In this document: positions 7,872-14,326 of the stretch, piece after piece
Numbering within the stretch: position 1 is the stretch's first letter
How the letters are laid out: the number at the start of each line of letters is the position of its first letter
Assembly (NCBI RefSeq): GCF_003841465.1
Contig: NZ_REFZ01000003.1
Coordinates: 310,001-374,000, forward strand
From: Natrarchaeobius oligotrophus
Lineage (GTDB): Archaea; Halobacteriota; Halobacteria; Halobacteriales; Natrialbaceae
Length of the DNA stretch: 64,000 nt
Direction: 5' to 3'
Notes under the pieces: model-generated
What the model saw: the letters and a program-made list of their open reading frames with translations, nothing else
What the model was told of the DNA's origin: nothing
The model's database searches: none
Made by a program: the position numbers and the translations under genes

Positions 7872-8612
7872 TCACCGACTCCGATCGTACCGAGAGAGGC
7901 GTCGAGCGTGGATGAGCAGTTCGGGTCCGAAGATCGCGACCGTGTACGCGGCGTAGAGGAGCAACCAGAGGTCGATCGCGCCGAGGACGACGCCGAGAAA
8001 GAGTAGTGGGGCTTTGAAGCTCGATACGACGCCGGCGAGCATTCCGGGGGTGATCTCGAGATCGGTGGACGGCTCTTCGTCGGTCGCCGGCAGCAGCTGC
8101 GTCGTCTTGTACAGGACGAGCCATCGGACGAGGCGGAAGACGACCTCGACGGTGGCGACGCCGAACCAGAGTATTGCACTCACCTCGAGAAAAGCGAACG
8201 CGTCCGTTCTGTAGAGCGCAACGGCGACGACGAACGGGGTCGCCACGTGATAAATCACGCCGACGAACCAGTCCAGAAACGCGCCGAACGCGCTCGAAGT
8301 TTCGTTGTATCTGGCCACGACGCCGTCGACGAAGTCGAGAAGGTACCAGAGGTTGAGCAGTACGGCACCGAAAGCGAGCGCGGTGAACGACGTCCCGGTT
8401 GCGATCGAGACGAGCCCGACACACAGAACGACCGCACCGATCGCGGTAACGTGATTGGCCCCGAGCCCGAATCGAAGGAACAGCGGTGCGACGTAGAACG
8501 AGAGCGGGCGAACGACGAGAAACGCCCAGAAGTGGTTTTGAAAGTCCGACTGACGTTTCTCGTCGGGGTGTTGCCGTTTCAGCTCGCTCGGCGAAACCGA
8601 CGAATCAGACAT
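7872..8612 (-). CDS. CDP-alcohol phosphotransferase family membrane protein with an altered catalytic motif
   Basis: A 246-residue polytopic protein of the CDP-alcohol phosphotransferase fold, which moves a phospho-group from a CDP-linked donor to an alcohol within the membrane. The motif D93-x2-D96-G97-x2-A100-R101 (DFVDGVVAR) is intact, as are G110 and D114. The last Asp of the DxxDGxxAR-x8-GxxxDxxxD signature, usually described as the catalytic base, is Gly118 here (FLDWFVG). Hydrophobic stretches suggest six or so helices. The ATG is at 8610-8612. The gene converges with the cytidylyltransferase (29-nt gap) and lies 155 nt upstream of the second glycerophosphotransferase on the same strand. 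The donor may be the CDP-compound made by the neighbouring enzymes; that is inference. Confidence 0.82.
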   Translation of the reverse strand: MSDSSVSPSELKRQHPDEKRQSDFQNHFWAFLVVRPLSFYVAPLFLRFGLGANHVTAIGAVVLCVGLVSIATGTSFTALAFGAVLLNLWYLLDFVDGVVARYNETSSAFGAFLDWFVGVIYHVATPFVVAVALYRTDAFAFLEVSAILWFGVATVEVVFRLVRWLVLYKTTQLLPATDEEPSTDLEITPGMLAGVVSSFKAPLLFLGVVLGAIDLWLLLYAAYTVAIFGPELLIHARRLSRYDRSR

Positions 8613-8767
8613 CGCTCGGTGGTTTCGTTCCTCGTACCAAAGGTCATTCGACTGGCCAGCACGGACGGCTGCTCCCGGCTTCCGAGAGGGATTGAACGGG
8701 TATCGGACGGTCGTCCGCCGTTCGATCGAGAGCGGTGGCGCGAACCCGAACGAGCGCTGCTACCGTC

Positions 8768-10018
8768 TCAACGATCCGAGTGAAATTCGTCGAAAACAGC
8801 CTCGAGAAACGTATCGTCTCGCTCGGGCAGAAACGTGTCTCTGACGAACGCTCGTCGATCCTCGTACCTTTCCTCGCCGGCGAGACAGCGCTCGAGGTGA
8901 ACGAAGAAGGCTTCGGAGTCGTCGATCTTCTCCCCGGGGAAGTATCGGTCGTAGTCGAACGCGAGGCCACGGGTTTCGAGAAACGCCTCGTGATCGTCCG
9001 TGAGGAAGACGATGGGACCGTCGAACGGAAGAAAATCGACGTAGATGGAGGAGTAGTCGGTGACGAGCGCATCGAAGTACGGGAGAATTTCGATGGGGGA
9101 CTGGGCGAACGTCGTTCCGGCGTATCGAATCAGTTCGCCGTCGATGTACTCGTCGTAGATACCGTCGTCGTCCTCGAGCGGATGCATTCGCACGTAGAGG
9201 ACCGCGTCGCGTTCGGCCAGAAAGTCCCGAAACCGGTCGACGTCGAACCCGTCGAACGGAAACAGGGTCGTCTCGTACGCGCCGTCCTTGTGCGTCGGTG
9301 CGTAGAGAAACCGATACGATGCACCGTCGTTTTCGAGTTCCTCGCGCGACCGTTCGGGAACGATCGGTGTCGCAGTCCCCGATCGCAACGCGCGGATCCG
9401 ATCGTACCGGGGATATCCAAACGTTCGAAAGAGAGACGGCTTCTTGCCCTCGGCCGTTACCCTGAAGTGTCGCTCGACCTCCGATTCGATCGACTGTGCG
9501 TCGACGCCGACCGCGGAAAGCGACATCAGTCGACTCGGATACGACAGCTCGTTCGAACGTGAGCGACGCTGGCGCTCGAGCTGTTTCGTTCGAAGGTTTC
9601 CGTACGCCTTGGTGATGATTCCGTGATGGATTCTGATAAACGTCCGCGACGGCGTGCGGTTGCACAGCCGGTAGTTCCAGAGGTCGTACCTCGTCGTGAA
9701 GAAGACGAACGAGGAGTCGACCAGCCCTCGAACGAACGCCCTCGAGTGCTCTTCGACGACGGTCACGCTCGCACCTCGTTCCTCCAGGCACGGGACGATA
9801 CGTCGAGACGTCTTCTCGAAGATTTTCGGAGACCGTACGACGAGGTAGATGTCCCAATCGGACAACGAGCGGGAGATCTGTGCCACGAGCGAAAGCGTAT
9901 CCGGCCCAAACGATGAGCCCCTGAGGTAGATCGTCACGGCAGTACCGGGTCGTTCCCGACGCAGATCGGCCGAAAGAAATCGAAGAGGGGCCGTCGTCAG
10001 ATACTCCCGAAATCCCAT
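8768..10018 (-). CDS. CDP-glycerol glycerophosphotransferase family protein (paralogue 2)
   Basis: A 416-residue homologue of the 644-1909 product. Shared blocks include HHGIITKAYGNLR, FGYPRYDR, FLYAPTHKDG, VLYVRMHP and ILPYFDALVTDYSSIY, the family's acceptor/donor signature. Unlike paralogue 1 it has the GC-rich codon use of the surrounding chromosome, so the two copies probably have different histories. I chose the ATG at 10016-10018 because it aligns with the paralogue's start; a GTG at 10078 would add 20 Arg/Ser-rich residues and sits nearer the TATA-like box at 10124-10132. Its role should be transfer of glycerol phosphate or another CDP-activated phospho-group to the glycan assembled by the neighbouring glycosyltransferases. 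The donor is unproven. Confidence 0.82.
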   Translation of the reverse strand: MGFREYLTTAPLRFLSADLRRERPGTAVTIYLRGSSFGPDTLSLVAQISRSLSDWDIYLVVRSPKIFEKTSRRIVPCLEERGASVTVVEEHSRAFVRGLVDSSFVFFTTRYDLWNYRLCNRTPSRTFIRIHHGIITKAYGNLRTKQLERQRRSRSNELSYPSRLMSLSAVGVDAQSIESEVERHFRVTAEGKKPSLFRTFGYPRYDRIRALRSGTATPIVPERSREELENDGASYRFLYAPTHKDGAYETTLFPFDGFDVDRFRDFLAERDAVLYVRMHPLEDDDGIYDEYIDGELIRYAGTTFAQSPIEILPYFDALVTDYSSIYVDFLPFDGPIVFLTDDHEAFLETRGLAFDYDRYFPGEKIDDSEAFFVHLERCLAGEERYEDRRAFVRDTFLPERDDTFLEAVFDEFHSDR

Positions 10019-10123
10019 ACGAAACGAAAGATCGCTAGAGGAGCATAGTCGTTGCCGTCTACGACGAACGAGCGACACCGACGATACACGGATCTCGAGG
10101 CCGTCGAAATATCACATGGCAGA

Positions 10124-10132
10124 TGTATATAT
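10124..10132. promoter_or_regulatory. TATA-like box in the divergent region between glycerophosphotransferase 2 and GT2
   Basis: TGTATATAT is the only strong AT block in the 180 nt between the two divergent genes. It is near-symmetric, so direction is not certain. For the minus-strand gene it would place transcription near 10100. Confidence 0.35.
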
Positions 10133-10199
10133 CGCCGAACGCTGACGTTCGAAGTTCGAGTTCCGCAGTAGTTTTCACGATCCCTTCCAACCATGGGTC

Positions 10200-11345
10200 A
10201 TGGCGCTGTTGATCACTCTCGCGGCGGTCTTACTCGCAGTTACGGCTCTGCCGTACGTATGCTATCTCGTTCTGTACGCGATCGTCGCGCCGTCGGGTTC
10301 GCCGGCGGCGAAGGAATCGATCGAGCCGACGGTCAGCGTCGTTCTGCCGACGTACAACGAGTCCGGCATCGTCGAGCGAAAGCTCGAGAACCTGCAGACG
10401 GTCGACTACCCCGCGGAGAAGATGGAGCTGGTCGTCGTCGACTCGAGCGACGACGAGACGCCGGCGCTCGTCCGGGAGTACGCCGAGACGCACGACGAGT
10501 TCCCGGCGCTCACGATCATCGAAGAAGAGGAGCGTCGCGGGCTCGCGCCGGCGCTCAACGACGCCTACGAGGCGGCCGAGGGCGAGATCGTCGTCAAGAC
10601 CGACTGCGACTCCATGCTCGACGAACGAACCGTTCGGGAGGCGATCGCGAACTTCGCGGACGAAGACGTCGACGCCGTCACCGGCCAGAACGTCGAGATT
10701 CCGGGCGGAAGCGACGTCGAGTCGAGCTATCGCGGCGTGCAGTCGCACATTCAGAGCCTCGAGTCCCACCTCGATTCGACGCTCATCTTCCACGGGCCGT
10801 TCTCCGCGTTTCGCAACGAGTCGATCGTGGCGCTCGATCCGAACTCGCTCGCCGACGACACCGAGCTCGCCCTGAAGATCCGGCGCAGCGGCGGTCGGGT
10901 GATCTTCGATCCGGCGGCCCACTACAAGGAGGCGGCTCACTCGAGTTTCCGGAAGCGGCGCACCCAGAAGGATCGACGGGCGATGGGACTGATTCGTCTG
11001 CTCGTGCAGCACCGGGACGCGCTCTTTCGGTACGGACGGTACGGACGGATCGTGCTTCCGTTCAACTGGTGGTTCATGATCGCATCGCCGTGGCTGTTGC
11101 TCGCGAGCGTGCTCGCGGTTACCGCGGCGGCCGTCTCGGTGGCCGGGATCGCGGGCGCGAGCGTGCTCGTCCCGCTTCTGGCGTTCGTGTGGCTCGGCCA
11201 GGCGGATCGGCTGGGGCCGATACAGCCGGTGTACGCGATCTTCGACACGCAGGTGTCGCTGCTGCGAGCGAGCGTCGAACTCGTCCGGGGAGAGAGCGAC
11301 GGGACGTGGGAGGTCGACGCCGAACTGCGAGAGGCGTACGAGTAA
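10200..11345 (+). CDS. Membrane-anchored glycosyltransferase family 2
   Basis: A 381-residue processive-type GT2. Residues 1-30 form a membrane helix, followed by the GT-A catalytic domain: SVVLPTYNESGIVERKLENL, ELVVVDSSDDETPALV, the metal-binding KTDCDSMLDER, an acceptor segment FHGPFSAFRNESI and LADDTELALKIRRSGGRVIF. Two more hydrophobic segments lie near the C-terminus (about residues 290-345), so the catalytic domain faces the cytoplasm. Such enzymes extend a lipid-linked glycan or make a polysaccharide. The ATG at 10200 was preferred to the out-of-frame ATG at 10193. The gene sits in the glycan locus between a glycerophosphotransferase and a TnpB element, upstream of aglB. Confidence 0.88.
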   Translation: MALLITLAAVLLAVTALPYVCYLVLYAIVAPSGSPAAKESIEPTVSVVLPTYNESGIVERKLENLQTVDYPAEKMELVVVDSSDDETPALVREYAETHDEFPALTIIEEEERRGLAPALNDAYEAAEGEIVVKTDCDSMLDERTVREAIANFADEDVDAVTGQNVEIPGGSDVESSYRGVQSHIQSLESHLDSTLIFHGPFSAFRNESIVALDPNSLADDTELALKIRRSGGRVIFDPAAHYKEAAHSSFRKRRTQKDRRAMGLIRLLVQHRDALFRYGRYGRIVLPFNWWFMIASPWLLLASVLAVTAAAVSVAGIAGASVLVPLLAFVWLGQADRLGPIQPVYAIFDTQVSLLRASVELVRGESDGTWEVDAELREAYE

Positions 11346-11422
11346 ACTACCCTACCCTACTTCGCTCACCCCATACGGGATTCGCTCGTTGAGGGGAGGG
11401 CTTTGATGTGGACTCCCGACAA

Positions 11423-12667
11423 TCAGCCGCCAGCAATAGGCTGGTGACTCTCGCCGTTCAACGCCCCACCATTCACACGCACGTCTACTGGTGCGTCTCC
11501 GCTCCCCGACGTGGGCGAGGAGCGGAGTCTGTGTTTCCGTTTTCGAGCATACCGTAGTCCGATATTCTTCGCTGCATTGTAGTCCGCGTTCACCTCGTAG
11601 CCGCATTTCTGGCACTCGAAGTGTTCTCCGTGGCGGTTGTTCTCATGCGTGAACTCACAGTCTGTCCGAGAACAGCGTTGGGACGTGTGGTTCGGCTCGA
11701 CTTGCTCCACGGAGACGCCCTGTTCGGGCGCTTTGTACTCGACGTACTCGACAAGGCGTCGGAACGCCCAGATGTGGTGCCACTTCGCCTGTGGAAGCCG
11801 CTCGCGGATGTCCGTTAGGTCCTCGAACGCGATCACGTCGCAGTCGTGTTCGACGGCTTCCGAAACGATCTCGTTGGCGACGATGTGGATGTACTGTTTC
11901 CGCCACGCTTCTTCGCGTTTTCCGAGGCGAAGGAGCGCGTTGTGCGCGGCTTGTGTCCCGCGCTGTTGCATCTCACCACGTCGCGTCTCGAACTCGCGGC
12001 ACCAGTGATCGTATTCGTCGCCCTGCCAGAACGTGCCGGTCGAAGCTACTGCGAGGCTGTTAAGGCCGAGGTCGATACCGAGGACTGTTTGGTGCCCGGT
12101 ATCTGCCGAAACCTCGGACTCGTCGTCATCGGACTTCCGCGTTGTGATGTGGAAGTGGAACTCGTCGGTTGCCTTGTCGTATTGGAGTGTACTCGCCCGG
12201 AACTCGTAGTCCTTCGAGAGAACGTACTGTTCGTAGGGCGTCGGGCTGTCCGCTGGGAGTTCAAAATCACACTCAACATGCCCGTTGACAGTTGAGAGCG
12301 AGACGTTGTTCCGGTAGAAGGTCGCACTCCGCTTGTCGTAAAGCATACTCCACGACGTGAACTCCGGTTGGCTCACACGTTTGCCCTGTTTCCACCGTTC
12401 GACGCACCCTTTCGTCGCTTGGACGGCGCGTCGGATGGCTTCTTGAACGAGGTTCGCGGTGAGGTCGGTTTCCTCTCGTAGTTCCTCGTAGAGCGCGTCC
12501 CGCGCGGTCGTGTTCGCCGTAACGCAGTTCGTGTAGGAGTCGTCGTCCCAACAGAACTCGGCGGCACGGTTCGCGCAGTGAAGAAACTGTCGCGCGGATT
12601 CGTGGAGGTCGTCGCGGCGCTCATCGGGCACGACGAGTTTGACCGGCGCGGTTCGACGCACCACCAT
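11423..12667 (-). CDS. tnpB: TnpB (RNA-guided nuclease, IS1341-type OrfB)
   Basis: A 414-residue TnpB with an N-terminal HTH/OrfB region, RuvC-like nuclease and zinc ribbon. The three RuvC acidic residues are present: D199 in GIDLGLNSLAV, E282 in AFEDL and D362 in NADYNAAKNIG. Zinc-ribbon cysteines are C332, C337, C352 and C355. The reading frame is full length for haloarchaeal members, so nuclease activity may be retained. TnpB proteins use a guide RNA made from the 3' end of their own gene and cut DNA next to a short target motif; haloarchaeal tnpB genes are also known to give sense-overlapping 3' transcripts. The ATG at 12665-12667 is leaderless relative to the TATA box at 12691-12700. Without tnpA in the window, movement would need help in trans. 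Confidence 0.93.
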   Translation of the reverse strand: MVVRRTAPVKLVVPDERRDDLHESARQFLHCANRAAEFCWDDDSYTNCVTANTTARDALYEELREETDLTANLVQEAIRRAVQATKGCVERWKQGKRVSQPEFTSWSMLYDKRSATFYRNNVSLSTVNGHVECDFELPADSPTPYEQYVLSKDYEFRASTLQYDKATDEFHFHITTRKSDDDESEVSADTGHQTVLGIDLGLNSLAVASTGTFWQGDEYDHWCREFETRRGEMQQRGTQAAHNALLRLGKREEAWRKQYIHIVANEIVSEAVEHDCDVIAFEDLTDIRERLPQAKWHHIWAFRRLVEYVEYKAPEQGVSVEQVEPNHTSQRCSRTDCEFTHENNRHGEHFECQKCGYEVNADYNAAKNIGLRYARKRKHRLRSSPTSGSGDAPVDVRVNGGALNGESHQPIAGG

Positions 12668-12690
12668 ATTTCAGAGTACTACTCGACGGT

Positions 12691-12700
12691 ACTTATACAT
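12691..12700 (-). promoter_or_regulatory. TATA box of tnpB
   Basis: On the minus strand the sequence reads ATGTATAAGT, 24-33 nt before the tnpB ATG, in an otherwise GC-rich flank. Confidence 0.6.
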
Positions 12701-12758
12701 TTGAGAGTCGGGTAGCTACCGTCGTGCGGTTGCACCGTCCTTCGTCGGTTTCTGCTTA

Positions 12759-12855
12759 CGGGCCGTAGGCCCGTTCGCACGGCCCGAGGGATCTTCGATC
12801 CCTCGCTGTCCTCTCCGACCGACTCGCTCGCTACGCTCGCTCCTTGAGGTCGGAG
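12759..12855. repeat. Cluster of three intergenic hairpins next to the TnpB element
   Basis: Three inverted repeats follow each other. The first has CGGGCC at 12759-12764 pairing with GGCCCG at 12768-12773 (3-nt loop). The second has CGAGGGATC at 12785-12793 pairing with GATCCCTCG at 12797-12805 (3-nt loop). The third has CTCCGACC at 12813-12820 pairing with GGTCGGAG at 12848-12855; its loop carries GCTCGCTACGCTCGC. All stems are perfect. They lie between the tnpB promoter and the 3' end of the GT4 gene, so they may end that gene's transcript or be a REP-like element. Confidence 0.55.
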
Positions 12856-12922
12856 GCTCCATCTCGAATTATGCTGAACGGCCGTCGCGGAGCGTCACCT
12901 GCCGTAGAACTGTCGCGAACAC

Positions 12923-14074
12923 TCAGTTCGCTCGCGCGGAGACCGACTCGAGAATCCGTTCGTACCTGGCGACCGCCGCGTCGAAGGTGAACTCTCGCTG
13001 GATGAGCGCTCGACAGTTCCGACTCATCTCCGACAGCGAGTCGTCGTCCAGCAGGTTCGCGAGTTCCGTCGCGATTTCGTCCGGATCTCGAGTCCGCATC
13101 AGCGCGCCGGTTTCGCCCTCGCGGACGACGTCGGGAACGCCCGAAACCGGCGTCGCGTAGACCGGCGTTCCGCACGCGAACGACTCGAGGATGGTCGTCG
13201 GGAGCCCCTCCGTGGGATGCGACGGGAGGACGAGGAGGCGCATCCGGGAGAGTTCGTGCGGGACGCGGTCGTGGTCCACCCAGCCCTCGATTTCGACCCG
13301 GCCGTCTCGTACCTCGTCGGCTACCTCCGCCGAAAGCCAGTCCGACAGCGCGCCACCGCCGACGAACCGGAACGTCACGTCGGACGGCAGCCGCGTCGCG
13401 ACGGCAGCCAGCGTCCGAACGCCTTTCTCTTCGTCCATCCGTCCGAGGTAGCCGACGACGGCGTCGCGATCGTCGTACGCCACGCGAGGTCCGAACTCGT
13501 CCGCGTCGATGAACCGGGCACCGTTGGGATACAGCTTGTGCTCGTAGCCTTCGAGTCCGAGTTCGGTCGCCATCGCGGGCGTGTACGTGACGATCGCGTT
13601 CGACAGTCGGTAGCCGATCCGCTCGAGCAGCCAGACGCAGCCGGCGAGAGCCCTCGCGACGATCAATGGAACGCGACGTTCCCACCGAATGCGAAGCGCC
13701 AGCGGGACGTTGGCTCGAGGCTCGACGATCACCGTCTTTCCGGAGAGGCGAGCGACCAGAATCGGGAGGACGTACGCGACGGGTCCGAAAAAGAGGACGA
13801 TCTCTTCGTCGCGTCGTCGAACGGCGCGACTCATCCGAAGCTGCATGAAGAGAAAGTAGATCGCGGCGATCGGGATACTGTCAGGGAAGTCGCGATCGCT
13901 CAGTTCGGTCACGTCGTACGCCGCTCGCAACCCCGCGTCGGAGAGCGCGATCGTTACTAGCGAAACACTCGTTATCTCGGACAAAATCTCGAGAAGTTCG
14001 CCGGTTGCCGTCGGATCGGCCTCGCCCAGCGGCTGGGTGACGACGCAGATGTCTTCGTCCATCGATTCCAGCAT
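12923..14074 (-). CDS. Glycosyltransferase family 4
   Basis: A 383-residue GT-B glycosyltransferase. The N-terminal half contains the hydrophobic IPIAAIYFLFMQLRMSRAVRR and VLFFGPVAYVLPILVARLSG segments, suggesting membrane association. The C-terminal donor domain has VVGYLGRMDEEKGVRTLAAV, FRFVGGGALSDWL, LLVLPSHPTEGLPTTILESF (the family E-x7-E region) and GTPVYATPVSGVPDVV. It would add a sugar to a lipid-linked or capsule glycan on the cytoplasmic side. The ATG is at 14072-14074; an internal Met at residue 5 is an alternative. It is divergent from aglB, with 252 nt between the starts. This context supports a role in the N-glycan assembled for AglB, though the sugar is unknown. Confidence 0.87.
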   Translation of the reverse strand: MLESMDEDICVVTQPLGEADPTATGELLEILSEITSVSLVTIALSDAGLRAAYDVTELSDRDFPDSIPIAAIYFLFMQLRMSRAVRRRDEEIVLFFGPVAYVLPILVARLSGKTVIVEPRANVPLALRIRWERRVPLIVARALAGCVWLLERIGYRLSNAIVTYTPAMATELGLEGYEHKLYPNGARFIDADEFGPRVAYDDRDAVVGYLGRMDEEKGVRTLAAVATRLPSDVTFRFVGGGALSDWLSAEVADEVRDGRVEIEGWVDHDRVPHELSRMRLLVLPSHPTEGLPTTILESFACGTPVYATPVSGVPDVVREGETGALMRTRDPDEIATELANLLDDDSLSEMSRNCRALIQREFTFDAAVARYERILESVSARAN

Positions 14075-14292
14075 TTAGTGGAAGACTCAAGTAGTTCATC
14101 GTTTTCACCGTCCTCGAGCGGGTTTTGAACGGCTTGCTGTCGCTACGTGGCGGCGGGCCACTGACCGTTCGCGGTCGGATCGGGCTGGCGGACAACACCC
14201 CATATTGCAGGATCCGATCGATCCGTCCCGACGTTCGCGTTAGACCGACAATCGTGATCGGGTACCGTTTTGTGAGGCGTCCAAAGATGACA

Positions 14293-14303
14293 AAGTTTAT
14301 TCG
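14293..14303 (+). promoter_or_regulatory. TATA-like box of aglB
   Basis: AAGTTTATTCG is centred about 29 nt before the ATG at 14327, the spacing of a leaderless haloarchaeal promoter. Confidence 0.55.
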
Positions 14304-14326
14304 CCGCTTAGCACTGGTGGGAGCTA

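Larger units (their letters stand above)
11355..12720 (-). mobile_element. IS1341-type (IS200/IS605 family, tnpB-only) insertion, ends approximate
   Basis: The element consists of one tnpB gene with short flanks and has no tnpA (Y1 transposase) in or near it. Downstream of the tnpB stop (below 11423) there is a short imperfect stem formed by ATCCC and GGGGT around 11366-11379, the kind of subterminal hairpin expected at the right end and at the 3' end of the guide RNA. No terminal inverted repeats are present, as is normal for this family. It lies between a GT2 gene and a GT4 gene. Exact ends need comparison with an empty site. Confidence 0.6.
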
